64,000 nt of DNA from Adiantum capillus-veneris (lineage: Eukaryota > Streptophyta > Polypodiopsida > Polypodiales > Pteridaceae), in the NCBI GenBank assembly GCA_014529385.2, contig CM043955.1, positions 135,542,108 to 135,606,107 of the forward strand, written 5' to 3'. Position numbers and translations under genes: made by a program. Position 1 is the first letter of the stretch; each line of letters starts with the position of its first letter. Below, piece by piece: positions 1-16,869 of the stretch. The notes beneath the pieces were generated by a model. That model had not been told where the DNA came from, searched no databases, and saw only the letters and a list, made by a program, of their open reading frames with translations.

Positions 1-1804
1 TTCGACGAGTCACATAAAAAGCACGGGGAGGGCTAGTAGTGCTCAACTCAAGTGGAGAGGTGGTCATGAAAAAGAAAGTCAATATACCAGGTTCAACTAG
101 CTACAATGAAGCAGAATACGACACACTACTTCATGGTTTGAAGATGTGCATTGGCCAAGGGATAGTAAAGGGAGATGCACTTCTCATTGTGAAGCAAATC
201 TTAGGCATTTGGGCATGCAAGAATGAAAGCCTTAGGACAAAGGTTCATGCCATTCGTAGGTTGTTTAATCAGTTTGAAGAAGTGCAACTATATCATATTC
301 CTAGGAAACAAAATGAAGATGCCGATTTACTTGCACAACAAGCAGTTACATGTGTTGAGAAAGAAGTGCAGGTCATCATGGTGGCAACAGCTGTCAAGCA
401 ACCGAGATACCAGGGATTGGAGTCATTGGCTCCCATTATTGGCTACATTTTGGATGGCGAGTTTCCACAAGACTTCACTAAAGCTCAGAAAAGGAGACTC
501 ATGAAGAAGGCAAGTTTCTATCTCTTCGTAGAAGGCTCCCTCTATCAAAGAGGGAAGGACCAAGTGTGCAAAAGAGTACCAACTATCAAGGAAATTCCAG
601 CCATTCTAAAAGGTTTGCATGAAGAGGCATGTGGTGGTCATTTTGCCCAAGAATTAACTGTGAAGAAGATTTTTCTTGCGGGGTATGTTTGGCCAAGTTT
701 GCATGTGGATGTTCAACATTGGTGTAAAAGCTGTCACAATTGTCAGATAAATGGAAATAGAAGGTTGGTGCATGGCCTGAGGAAAATAGTTGTTGCAAAT
801 GGACCCTTTGAAAAATGGGGCATTGATGCTATGGGTCCTCTTCCTAGAACAAAGAATGATAAACTCTACATTCTAGTGGCTATGGACTACATGACTAGGT
901 GGGTAGAGGCTCAAAGTGTGGCAAGGGTAAATGGGAAAACAGTGAGCAGGTTTGTCTACACTAATATTTTTTGTAGATTTGACACACCTCTAGAGATTGT
1001 TTTGGATAATGGTCCGAGGTTCAAGAAGGGTTTACTCATAGAAGTTTGTGAAGAGGTTCACATTCTACATCGTCATAGCACACCATACTACCCACAGTCA
1101 AATGGTTTGGTGGAGAAGGCTAATGGTGTCATTGGAGGAATCATTAGAAAGATGGTGCAAAACAAGACAAAATTATGGGATGACTTCTTGGATGGTGCCT
1201 TGTGGGCATATCGAACCACATACAGTGAAGCCACGGATTTCACACAATTTCACTTGGTCTATGGTCAAGAGGCTTTGCAGCTTATCGAGCTCAACATTCC
1301 AACAATGCGGCTTCATGGCAAAGGTGCACAAGATGATCAAGAGGTATGGATGGATCGACTTCTTATGTTAGTGGAGATTGAGTGGAAAAGAGAAGCAGCT
1401 TATGAGTGCTACAAGAGGAAAGCTACGCAGGTGAAAGAAAAGTTGGAGACAAGAAACTAAAGGACAAAGGCATCAAGGAAGGAGATCTGGTGCTAAGGTA
1501 TGACAATCGACTCGATAATTGTTTTGATGCCAAATTTGAAACTAGATGGCAGGGACCATACATAGTCAAAAAGGCTTTCAACTCAAGGTACTATCAGCTT
1601 ACGGACTTGAATGGGAAAGAGCACTCCAGGAAGGTAAACGGGTATCGCTTGAAGCCTTATTTGAGTCGCCTTCTACCAAAGGATCTACCAAAGATCTGCC
1701 AAAAGGCAGATATCTCATGTAAGTATTTCTCCATGAAGCATGAATGTAACTCCAGTCAAAATGCCGAGGGGCCAAACAATGAAGATCTTGTCAAGGCCTC
1801 TTAA
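1..1804 (+). pseudogene. Ty3/gypsy (Tat-like) pol 3' part: RNase H and integrase, frameshifted
   Basis: This is the end of a gypsy polyprotein cut by the window edge. RNase H comes first: FDES at base 1, YNEAEY, and NEDAD near 320 are the acidic motifs, in the style of the extra 'archaeal-like' RNase H of plant Tat elements. Integrase follows with an H..H..C..C zinc site (HEEACGGH, WCKSCHNC). Its catalytic triad is Asp at 825, Asp at 1005 and Glu at 1113, giving the canonical D-35-E spacing. A GPY-type C-terminal module (RWQGPYIVKKAF) closes the protein and no chromodomain is visible. Two breaks are clear. A frameshift near 30-36 separates FDESHKKHGEG from the rest. Comparison with the copy at 12.7 kb shows a 2-bp insertion near 1445, after which the frame resumes at 1406-1804. 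Lineage is inferred; enzyme identity is secure. Confidence 0.9.
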
Positions 1805-1856
1805 GTACTCTCTTTGGAAAATATGCTTTATGATGGTACATGAATATACCATCATC

Positions 1857-1868
1857 CTGGGGGAGGGC
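1857..1868 (+). other. Polypurine tract of gypsy copy 1
   Basis: The run CTGGGGGAGGG lies a few bases before the TGATAG that opens the 3' LTR. The same run precedes the LTR of the second copy at 14.17 kb. It would prime plus-strand DNA synthesis. Confidence 0.75.
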
Positions 1869-3489
1869 TAATGATAGCCGTTTTTTGGTTATTCAAAACT
1901 GTCATAGTGAGCTACCTCACCCTACCAAATTCACCCAAACACTATGGCTATCCCTACCATTTCACTGTATATAGGCGTGTGTGAGTTAGGGGACTTTTCC
2001 CATATTCTCTAAAAAACCCTCAATTAGCTAGTCACTCGGCTACTTGAGCCAAAAAAAATAAAAATAATAAAAAATATTGAAAAAAAGATATATTATGGCC
2101 TCTTTGTGTGTAAATATTTCATTATATATATGGCCTAAATATAGGGATTTTTATACTTATTTTGATATTTTATTTAAATATTTATACCTAGGTGTGTGTT
2201 TTATTAAACTTATGTATGCCTTCTTTCATCCTCTTGCACCATAAGTGTATTTTTTTGCCAATGTGTACATACTCTAACCTCATATTTTTCTTTTATACAA
2301 ATCACCCCCACATTTTCACCCTCACCCTCGTGAAAACAAAAAAATTGATTTCTACTTTCTTAGTCATGTTTATTATATTATTTTCATTTACTTGCATACC
2401 TTTTTCTCTTTCACCCAAACTAATACAAAGAGGGATAATATCATATGATTCCAATATCTTTCCATATCCATAATTCCTCCATATTTTTTTAATTATTTTT
2501 ACTCATTATTCTAACACCATGTGCTCATTGAGCTAAAATCCATGAATAGTCCATACACTAGTCCCACCATGTATATATTGCTTTATTCACCAATAATCGT
2601 GCTCCATGCATGTGTAAAGGGCAACTTAGATGCTTTGTATTATGATATGACAAAGGAGGGGCTCACTCTTGGATACATTGTACAAATTCAACAAAGGAGG
2701 GGGCCACTAAAAGACTTTTGCAGGCATAAAAAACAGGCTTTTTGGTGAGATTTTTGGCACCCATCTCCACTCCGAATTTGGAGCGGTGGTCAAAAAAGAA
2801 AATGTGGACCAAAAGCTGAGTAATCACCTCAAAAAGTTTGGTTATTTTTGGGGCAATCACCGGTGAGCCAGGATTTTTTGACTGGACCCCAGTCTGCCCA
2901 CTTTTCTCACAAGTAGCCCATAGTCTTCTCTCACCTCTTTCCACACTTCTACACACACACACACATACACACTCATTCCTCTCAATCCATCACTCAAACC
3001 TGCACCTTCAATGGTTTCTCTCACCTTCTTCACCATTAACCTCCCCACTTACTCCCATGGCTCTCATATGAGCTCTCCACGTATATACACCATCTCTATG
3101 TCTCTCTCTATTATCTCCAAAGTACAATTCCATCTTACCCCTGCTATATATAAATAAATTCAGCATGTGTACCATGCTTAACCTTTGAAAATGAATAGAT
3201 CTCATCAACCAAATTGCCATTTTCATCGGGATAATCAACCTTGACGGCGGTGGCGTAAAGAAGAGAAGACAAAGAAGAAGATCGATAAGTCATTTTGAGA
3301 ACCTACACAAGTAAGTCAAAAACTTCCTTAAGCTTCACCATCACAAGGATTTCCTCACTTCATTCAACCATCCACCTCATTCTACCCATTGTAAATGTAA
3401 TATTAACTTTCTGGTGATTACTAACACTAACCACTAACGTACTAACACAAAATAGCCATTGACCTAACCATAAAAGACATGTGCATAGT

Positions 3490-3491
<2 letters not shown>

Positions 3492-3586
<95 letters not shown>
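3492..3586. repeat. (CT)n microsatellite, ~95 bp
   Basis: A pure CT dinucleotide run inside the LTR of gypsy copy 1. Leu-Ser repeat translations over it are artefacts. Confidence 0.98.
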
Positions 3587-3588
<2 letters not shown>

Positions 3589-4193
3589 CTCCCTTAAAAC
3601 TCTACTTTCACCTTATCTACCATCAATAATGCTTTCCTTTGAGCCCACATCCATGACTCAAGCAGACAAAGAAGGCCCGCAATGTTTTGATATTCAGAAA
3701 AAATCATAATCCTGATTTGTTAGCTTGTAAATTAGGATTTCCAATAATCTTAATGAGGGGTCTCCAACCTATAAATAGGACCCTGTCCTTCTTGTAAAAC
3801 AACATCCAATATCTCACATAGCACCCCAACACTCTATGCGTGAGGAGAGACTTAGGTGTAGCAACCACTTTGTGAGCTTCACTCTTGGTGCGAGAGAAGC
3901 TTTCAGGCTACACATTGCAAGTGAGAGAGCCTGAGCTCAAAATCTCAAAACCACTATTGTATATGTTCCTCCATCATCAATAAATTGAGGTTTGGTGCAT
4001 CAAAGGCGTGCTTCAACGTTCAAATCTTTGTCCTTCCACTTGTGCGATATGGTTTAGTGAATCCAAGGTGACTTGTGTATTTTGAGTTCTACCATTTGAT
4101 CTTGCTTTAGAAAGTTTTTTAGTGTGTTTTCATTGCCAATTTTGTGTCCATTTTAAGAGGGTATTGTGGTGAGAGGTCTCCCACACCATAAGA

Positions 4194-4195
<2 letters not shown>

Positions 4196-4224
<29 letters not shown>
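4196..4224. repeat. (GT)n microsatellite
   Basis: About 14 GT units near the end of the first gypsy LTR. Confidence 0.95.
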
Positions 4225-4226
<2 letters not shown>

Positions 4227-4669
4227 GGAAATTTTTAGCATTCACTAAGCATTGAGTGAGTTTTTGTACAAGCTCTACGATAGCAACATAACGAACCATC
4301 TCCATTTGCAAGTCACAAATAAGGTATTACGCAAGATCCATTTCTCTCTCTCTTCCCTTTGGTCTAGCTCTCTCTAGTCCATTTTGTGTATGTCTTGGTG
4401 TGAGGTTGCTTGTGTGTGTTTTTTGTGGTGTATCTTCTTGGTTGTGACAAAATCTCTCTTGCATCTTAGTTCGCTCTCTATCTAGGTGGTGCCCCTATCT
4501 TGTTTGGGTTTGGCTGTGGGTTGGTTGTTGTGTTGTGCTTGTGGTTGCCCCCAGTCCCAATTGAGCAGCATGGGAGCTTTGAGGGGTGTTTAGAGGTCAC
4601 CTCTCTTGTTGCCCGCCCCGGACCGCCGTAGCACCCATACTTCACAATTGAATTTCAAAGAGGGGAATA

Positions 4670-4930
4670 CTGAAATGTTCACCTACAAGTCACTCTCACA
4701 CTTCCTAGGTGTACCAATGCTACCACAAAATGTACACAAAGTTATCCTTGTCTCGCAAGATAATATTTTGGATACTATTTGGGCTACATAGGTAGTCATG
4801 CACCTTATTATTACACATGCATAGCAATGGCACTCTCTTTAGGGAAAAAAATCCAATGAACGCTTGGATTATGGAAAACATTTACTGCTCCGATACAAGG
4901 GTGATGTGCCAAAAGATATCCCTGAACAAT
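4670..4930. repeat. Dispersed repeat, partner at 33.44-33.69 kb
   Basis: This stretch aligns over about 250 bp with 33440-33690. Shared blocks include CACTTTCTAAGTG-like sequence, a TATTACTACACAT-like block, and a TATGGAAAACA...GATACAAGG block. Both copies show a coding-like Lys-[TS]-Leu-Ser-His-Phe-Leu stretch but carry stops. The family is not recognised. It looks like two decayed copies of the same mobile or duplicated sequence. Confidence 0.6.
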
Positions 4931-5915
4931 CATCAAGTTGAGAGACTTGTGACTTGTACAATTATTGTTATATTTTTAGCCATCTCCTGTACATGTTGTG
5001 ACCTAAAATTAGATTCTCTTGGTCCACCTATGGTTAACATATTCCATTGTATCTCTCCACTTTCTTTACCATTGACGAGCACTTGAGTTGTTGAATGCCT
5101 CTGCTCGTTTTCTTTTCTTTTGTTGCAAATGTTTAATTGCTTGTGCTATTGTTGAACTGTTCAATAAATGTTTTTGTTGTAGACGGTGAATAATTTTGAA
5201 ATAAAACCATTGAAAAAAATATTTCAAATTGTTTGCCTTATCTTCAGAGCCACCATGTTGTATGTGTCTCAAATATACATTCCTGGCCATGTAGTGAGAC
5301 TTTTCCAAGCCTTGGGTGTTCCATATGCCTGGGTTTCCATACTTTTGAATGAAGTATGGCAAGTGATTTAAAATTATGTGCAACAAATAAAACAAGTTGT
5401 CAAGAATTAATTTTAAACATCCTCTTAGTCCTTTTTATATAAAAGGTTGCTTTAACAATACCATGTAATGAGTAATCTGAGTTTCAGTCCATGCTCTCTT
5501 AAATGCTTACTTCATGTGGATGGGTTTCTAATGTCACTCCTATCTTGTTGTAGACATAGCCTGGGAGCTGGTCTCTTCAGACAGTTATTCCAGTGTTAGA
5601 ATTCAAAGCTACTGATTATCTAGGCAGTTCAGTTAGTGAGGATTGAAACATAATACTGGACTGAAATAGAGAACTGAACTGGAATGATGTACTGAAATGA
5701 AAGACACAACTGGAAGATGGGAAATGGTATTTGTAGATTCAAATCAATAGCTCAAGGATAATCAGTACAATGTACAACAGACTTAAGCTCATATGAAGTA
5801 TGAGGACTGATTACAGGAGTAAATGATTACAGGGGTGAATCTAGAAGCTAAGAGCTTGTAAACCAAGAGTGTTAGAAAACCAAGAAGCCAAAAGCCAAAA
5901 GCTTGATTACAGTGC
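4931..5915. other. No recognisable gene
   Basis: AT-rich sequence with only short open frames that match nothing I recognise. The 5570-5915 part may be the downstream end of the minus-strand LTR-like unit whose TATA box is listed next. Confidence 0.5.
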
Positions 5916-5920
5916 AACGA

Positions 5921-5935
5921 GTCCTATTTATAGCT
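5921..5935 (-). promoter_or_regulatory. TATA box of a possible minus-strand LTR
   Basis: On the minus strand the sequence reads AGCTATAAATAGGAC, a strong TATA box. It lies about 160 bases past the end of the minus-strand coding remnant at 6.1-6.6 kb. That is where a 3' LTR promoter would sit if the remnant were the last ORF of a minus-strand retroelement. No second LTR copy was found, so the LTR reading is tentative. Confidence 0.35.
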
Positions 5936-6096
5936 CTTATAGCTACTATAATAATTGCAGTAATTACTACCAGTGTAGCTATTCCCACTTCTCACTGGTC
6001 AGCCTTCTAAGGAGCAGTTTCCTCCTATTGGGAATGTCCTCGCCTTCTACATCCTTCCTCCTTTCTTGAATTTTGGTATAGCTCCAAAATTTCATT

Positions 6097-6622
6097 CTAG
6101 AAAGAAATCCACCACTGTATTCTGATGTGTTGTTGATTTGGCCGATGTTCCTCATGATAGTACTCTTTTGGTATTGCCAACTTTATACCATACTTCATGC
6201 TTGTTGAGTGCTTGACACCCATATAGTTGTCATTCCAAGGGTGCCCAGCCAAGGAGATTCCAATGCCTAACTGGGAAAATCCACCGTCTGATTCTGAGAT
6301 GGAACTACCTAGTATCCTTCCACTCAACATGATTTCTCTTGCTGTTCTTCGTTGGTGCCTCAGAAGTCCCAATGCCAGCATTGTCCTTCTAGATAATTCT
6401 GTAAATGGCCTTCTGCTCAAGTTGATCCTACCTTCGTGTGGTGATCTCAAATTCATAAGGTGTGAAGGCATTGTAAGTTTTGGTTTCAGGATCATAGAGA
6501 CTGTGTTTGCCCTTAGTGAGACTGGTCCTAGCGAGTTTATGACAATGCGAGGCTGTGTGAATCCGTCCCTGCAAAAGTGGCTGATTTTCCTTTAGTTTGG
6601 CCTCCAAGAGAATCTCCGCCAT
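6097..6622 (-). pseudogene. Unidentified minus-strand coding remnant, one frameshift
   Basis: Two overlapping minus-strand frames join into one plausible ~175-200-residue protein. The first part starts [14 protein letters not shown] and runs to [10 protein letters not shown] single frameshift near 6430 then leads into [17 protein letters not shown] and on to [15 protein letters not shown] and [10 protein letters not shown]. The amino-acid composition is protein-like and not the shadow of a plus-strand gene. I do not recognise the family. Its place just before a TATA-bearing LTR-like sequence would suit a 3'-terminal extra ORF of a retroelement or an endogenous pararetrovirus fragment. Both are guesses. 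Confidence 0.45.
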
Positions 6623-6722
6623 TTCTATGTATTGTGGTCCAGCCCACGTTTGGCAACGATATCATTTTCAAGAATCTTGGAGGACTCCACAGTCAGTTGA
6701 AACAACTGATTTGTGATCTTCG

Positions 6723-7280
6723 TTAATCCGCGAAGCTGGACCTTTCACTGTCCCATCCTAAAGTTGAACCTTTGCATTTCCTTTTGTAGGTCCATGACAA
6801 TGTCATTTTTGAGGGCATCATTGTGAGTGATTGCCAGAATTTCCATTCCATAGTGGCTTTCTCATACCAATCTTGAAGTTCATTAGTGATGCTGAAATAA
6901 GTGAGCCAATCTACTAGTTTTGGATGATGAGGATACAACGCTGGGAAGAATCCTGGTAGTTCACTATCTTTGGCAGATAATGCATATAGGAGTACAAGAG
7001 AATCACGCACGAACTCCAAAAAATTGAGAACAACTTGGTTCTCTTGCTGCATCATCTTCCTAGTAATTTAAACAAGCTGAAAAAGCTTTCGACGGAGAGT
7101 AGTTGCCTGTTCTCCTACTGTCATTTGTGTTCAGGGTCTTGTACTGCTGGAAGACTGATCGTCAATGATGGCATGCACCCTCTTATCCAGGACACCTCTA
7201 GCAATCTGCATCTGAAGAAAGACTTCTTTCACTTGAGTCCTAACCTCCTTCATACATCTATATGTAGGTCTGTTTCCTAG
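6723..7280 (-). pseudogene. Unidentified minus-strand coding remnants upstream of the 6.1-6.6 kb ORF
   Basis: Reading right to left, a coil-rich segment (MKEVRTQVKEVFLQMQIARG, ending in SSSSTRP and a stop) is followed by a frame starting MMQQENQVVLNFLEFVRDS that runs to 6723. Stops and frame changes separate the two and separate them from the next remnant. The shared strand and close spacing suggest one decayed multi-domain gene covering about 6.1-7.3 kb. Family unknown. Confidence 0.4.
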
Positions 7281-8284
7281 CCTTAGATCCAGTTCAAGAG
7301 CTATAGAGTGGTGATCTGTAGTGGAATGTCTCTACCAATGTGGATTTACTGTCATATCATCAGAAGTGAGCGTCTACTCAGGTTCCCTTTCTAGTAGCTG
7401 GATACTGCTGGGATGCCATATACACAAGACATCAGCTTAACAATACAACGGCATGTGATCATACATAACAAGGATATAGAGAAGCAAGCCAAGGATGGCA
7501 TAATCCCTTGTCAAAAACAATCAACCCAGCAAGTAGGTATGATCCTACTAGCAACACATCAATACCTTAGAGAATTATGGCGAGGATGGTGGCCATGGAG
7601 CATGAGAGAAGACTCCTTATTTAGGTTTTAGGGCTAGTAATGTAGCATACTAGAGGGAGAGAGAGAGAGAGGGAGAGAGAGTAGAGCTCCATCCATAGCT
7701 CCTCATTGTGAGCAATGTCGTCATAGCTTCGTTGCTTGGTGAAGTGGGTGAAGTGTTGGTTTTGAGTGAGAGAAGGCCTCCTTATATAGGTTTCTGAGAG
7801 GGTTTAGGATTAGGGATAAACATGCTTAAATCCGTTGATTGGGGTTACTTTTTGCTTAGGGTGGTCAACAGATTGAGGTCACCTGATATGTCACCATCAA
7901 GATATTCTCTAGAGTGATGTGAGAGGGGAGAGTAAATGCTGATTTTTCTGATTGTGACACATGGGGATAAGGCCTTGACCAGCATTTAAGAGCAGGTAAG
8001 GTGGCTGTTGAAACTGGAGGTTCTGCACATGTCAGGGGGGGAGCTGCGGGGGGGAGGTGGCAGCTGTGTCCTCCTGAATGTCAAATTCTCAAAAAATCCT
8101 CAACCATGGCTTCTTTTGACATGTGTTCTTTGAAAAAATCAGCATGTCTCTTTTCAACTCAAAAGTATTTATCCCTGTTGACTCACCTTTACCATAAGAT
8201 TTTCCCTTTTTCTCCTCCTGTAACTGCATTGTTGATGCCCAATCACTGCTTTTAGTAACAGTGAACTGTTACCTACCAAATACT

Positions 8285-8395
8285 TATGGTGCAGTAAAAA
8301 AATATTTACCATGGGTAAAAAAAGTTACTGTAGGTAAAAAGTGATTTGTATTTACCATGCAGGTGAAAAATATTTACTATCGGTAAAAAAGTGAA
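8285..8395. repeat. Cluster of TTTACC/GGTAAA units
   Basis: Variants of a motif of the form TTTACYAT..GGTAAAAA occur about four times in ~110 bp. TTTACC and GGTAAA are reverse complements, so the array can fold locally. Confidence 0.55.
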
Positions 8396-8835
8396 AACAG
8401 ACTATGCTGTGCTGTGAGTCCACACGAACATCCTCGTGTAAATTTCACTAGAAATTCACACCTAGAATGGGCTACTCTGTAAGATATAGGTTGTAGGCAT
8501 GCATAAGAGCTCGTTCCCACGTATCTTCTGTCCATGGCACTTTTTACTCTTTGGTGCTTGTGAAGTAGATTTTCCTTCTCTTTCGAGATCCCTTGGACTA
8601 GAGTATCCTCATCTCCCCAACAATTGACTGTGCCTTTATTGCATCTTCAGAAGGGGTCCTAAAAACCATGCATCACATAACACATGCTAGATTGGTCATC
8701 TAGAGAATGAATCTTGTGCATAGTCTTTGTTATTGACAAGATTCCTATGTTTTGTATTGCCATTATTTTCTATCTAAAAACCTTGCAGAGTGGTCAAGAT
8801 GTAAGGATGCAGATTTTGAACTACGATCGGACCCT

Positions 8836-8860
8836 CTTTTGTGCATCCAAAGAGGGTCAA
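8836..8860. repeat. Short perfect inverted repeat
   Basis: CCCTCTTT and AAAGAGGG flank a 9-base loop. A partial second copy (GTTTTGTGCATGCAAAGAGGG) follows about 70 bases later. Confidence 0.6.
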
Positions 8861-9405
8861 ATCAAACCAAAAATGTGACCGTGTTTTGTGCATGCAAAGA
8901 GGGACGAGGAGCCAACAAGTCTCTCACCACTGATGACAAAACCTAATGCTAATGCTTTGTATGTACATCAATATCTCTTCCACAAATTCTTTCGGACATC
9001 CCATTTTTTGGATGAGGACTCTGACTTCAGCCTCAAATTTGTTAAACTTTCTTCCAGATAGCTCCTAATACTACTTGCCCTCCCCTACTACTGGTTCCAC
9101 TTTTATCATATTCATTTCTTTACAAGATGCCTCCGATTCCCAGTATCTCCTTCCAAGGAGTACCTCACCATCTTTCCCACCATTTAAAAATGATAAACAA
9201 ATTCGATCTTGAACCTGACCATGCTATATCTTGGCTCTCCTAGCCACTCTAGCCATCACATCAGGCTACAGAGAGCCACATTCCTTAACATTAAAAAAGG
9301 ACCTCCCCGTTTTGCAGAACCCTGCTACTCTCCCCCCCGCTTTGCATGGCAGCTCAATGCGTCTCTGTGTGAGTCTGAGTGACCACTCTCGTCGGCAGCC
9401 CGCCC

Positions 9406-12309
<2,904 letters not shown>

Positions 12310-12572
12310 GAGATGTCATCCGGTTGCTTCCATGCAAAACAGCCTAGAGCTTCCTTGGCCAGCTCTTGTTGGGCATATCCTTCTACAATCAGTGCATGTA
12401 AAGAGACTATATTTGGAGGGAAACTTAGCTCCGTATATTTGTTGAATAGAGCCCGAGCTTCTAGTGCCTGACCCTATTTGGAATATCCTACAACCAATGC
12501 ATTGCAAAAGACGATAAATCTCGCAAAAATATTTTTTGCCTTTACAAGGACACCACATTTGGTAAACATGTG
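12310..12572 (-). pseudogene. PPR gene fragment
   Basis: One minus-strand frame reads HMFTKCGVLVKAKNIFARF, then CNALVVGYSK, an in-frame TAG, GQALEARALFNKY, and LHALIVEGYAQQELAKEAL. These match the plant PLS-PPR consensus (MYAKCG..KA..VF, WNALI.GYAQ.G...EAL.LF). Only about two motifs survive and they carry a stop, so this is a pseudogene scrap. It is not a simple copy of the 38.6-42.3 kb gene and probably came from another member of the family. It ends about 150 bp before the truncated gypsy copy. Confidence 0.7.
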
Positions 12573-12721
12573 CCCAAAGCAAGTTCAAGAACGACCCACG
12601 TGATTTTTTGACACCCCCTCTGTCAGGTGGGATCAATGTTCCCTAGCGGGATTGGTTTTGCCAAGTGATCCACATGTGAATCCCAATCAAGATGTGATCA
12701 CCTTGTGAACCACCTATTCCA

Positions 12722-14156
12722 ACTGGGATTGGAGTCATTGACTCCCATTATTGGCTACATTTTGGAGGGTGAGTTTCCACAAGACTTCACGAAGGCTCAG
12801 AAGAGGAGATTCATGAAGAAGGCAAGTGCGTATCTCTTCCTAAAAGGATCCCTCTATCAAAGAGGGAAGGATCAAGTGTGCAGAAGAGTACCAACTATTG
12901 AGGAGATCCCAGCCATTCTAAAAGGTTTGCATGAAGAAACATGTGGTGGTCATTTTGCCCAAGAATTAACTGCTGTGAAGAAGATTTTGCTTGCGGGGTA
13001 TGTTTGGCCAAGCTTGCATGTGGATGTCCAACATTGGTGTAAAAGTTGTCTCAATTGTCAGGTAAATGGGAATAGAAGATTGGTTTATGGTCCAAGGCAA
13101 ATCGTGCTTGCAAATGGACCCTTTGAAAAGTGGGGCATTGATGCTATGGGTCCTCTGCCTAGGACAAAAAATGGTAAACTCTACATTCTAGTGGCTGTAG
13201 ACTATATGACTAGGTGGGTGGAAGCACAAAGTGTGGCAAAGGCAAACGAGAGGACAGTGAGCAAATTCTTCTACACTCACATTTGTTGTAGATTTGGCAC
13301 GCCTTTGGAGATTGTTTATGATAATGGTCCAGGGTTTAGGAAGGGCTTGCTCACAGAAGTCTGTGAAGAACTTCACATTCTACATCGTCACAGTACACCC
13401 TACTATCCCCAGTCAAATGGTCTGGTAGAAAAAGCTAATGGTGTCATTGCAGGCATCATTAGAAAGATGGTAAAAAACAAGACAAAGTTGCGGGATGACT
13501 TCTTGGATGGTGCCTTGTGGGCGTATCGAACCACATATAGGGAAGCCACGGAGTTCACACCATTTCCCTTGGTCTATGGCCAAGAGGCTCTCCAGCCTAT
13601 CGAGCTCAACATCCCAACAATACGTCTTCATGGCATAGGTGCACAAAATGATCAAGAAGCATGGATGGATCAACTTCTTACCTTAGCTGAGCTTGAGTGG
13701 AAAAGAGAAGCAGCATACGAGTGCTACAAGAGGAAAGCTACGCAGGCGAAGGAGAAGCTTGACAAGAAACTAAAGGACAAAGGCATCAATGAAGGAGATC
13801 TTGTGCTAAGGTATGACAATCGACTCGATAATCGTTTTGATGCCAAATTTGAAACTAGATGGCAGGGGCCATACATAGTTAAGAAGGCTTTCAATTCAAG
13901 TTACTATCAACTTATGGACTTGAATGGGAAAGAGCACTTTAGGAAGGTAAATGGTTATCGATTGAAGCCCTATTTGAGTCGCCTTCTACCAAAGGATCTA
14001 CCAAAGATCTGTCAAAGGGCAGCTATCTTATGTAAGTATTGCTCCATGAAGCATGAGTGTAACTCCAGCAAAAATGCTGAGGAGCGAAACAATGAAGATC
14101 TTGTCAAGGACTCTGAAGTACTCTCTTTGGAAAAGATGCTTTATGATAGTACATGA
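12722..14156 (+). CDS. Ty3/gypsy integrase (open frame, 5'-truncated element)
   Basis: This frame aligns end to end with the integrase part of gypsy copy 1, starting at GLESLTPIIGYILEGEF. The zinc site (HEETCGGH, WCKSCLNC), the core Asp-Asp-Glu residues (GIDAMGP, YDNGPGF, VEKANGV) and the GPY module (RWQGPYIVKKAF) are all present and unbroken. The tract that carries a 2-bp insertion in copy 1 is in frame here. Homology to copy 1 begins abruptly near 12722, so RNase H and everything upstream is missing and the apparent start codon at 12705 lies in unrelated sequence. The domain is open but the element cannot be autonomous. Confidence 0.88.
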
Positions 14157-14169
14157 ATATACCATCATC

Positions 14170-14181
14170 CTGGGGGAGGGC
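14170..14181 (+). other. Polypurine tract of gypsy copy 2
   Basis: CTGGGGGAGGG immediately before the LTR, identical to that of copy 1. Confidence 0.75.
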
Positions 14182-14184
14182 TCA

Positions 14185-16864
<2,680 letters not shown>

Positions 16865-16869
16865 ATTCT

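Larger units (their letters stand above)
1872..4644 (+). repeat. 3' LTR of gypsy copy 1 (about 2.8 kb)
   Basis: The LTR begins TGATAGCC just after the polypurine tract. Its first ~330 bp align closely with the LTR at 14.185 kb, and both copies end in a shared block around TTGCCCGCCCCGGAC. A TATA box (TATAAATAGG) lies at 3770-3779, inside the U3/R region. The 3' end is placed where similarity to copy 2 stops, so it is uncertain by a few bases. The middle contains (CT)n and (GT)n tracts that are not at the same place in copy 2, so the two LTRs have diverged. The 5' LTR is outside the window. Confidence 0.75.
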
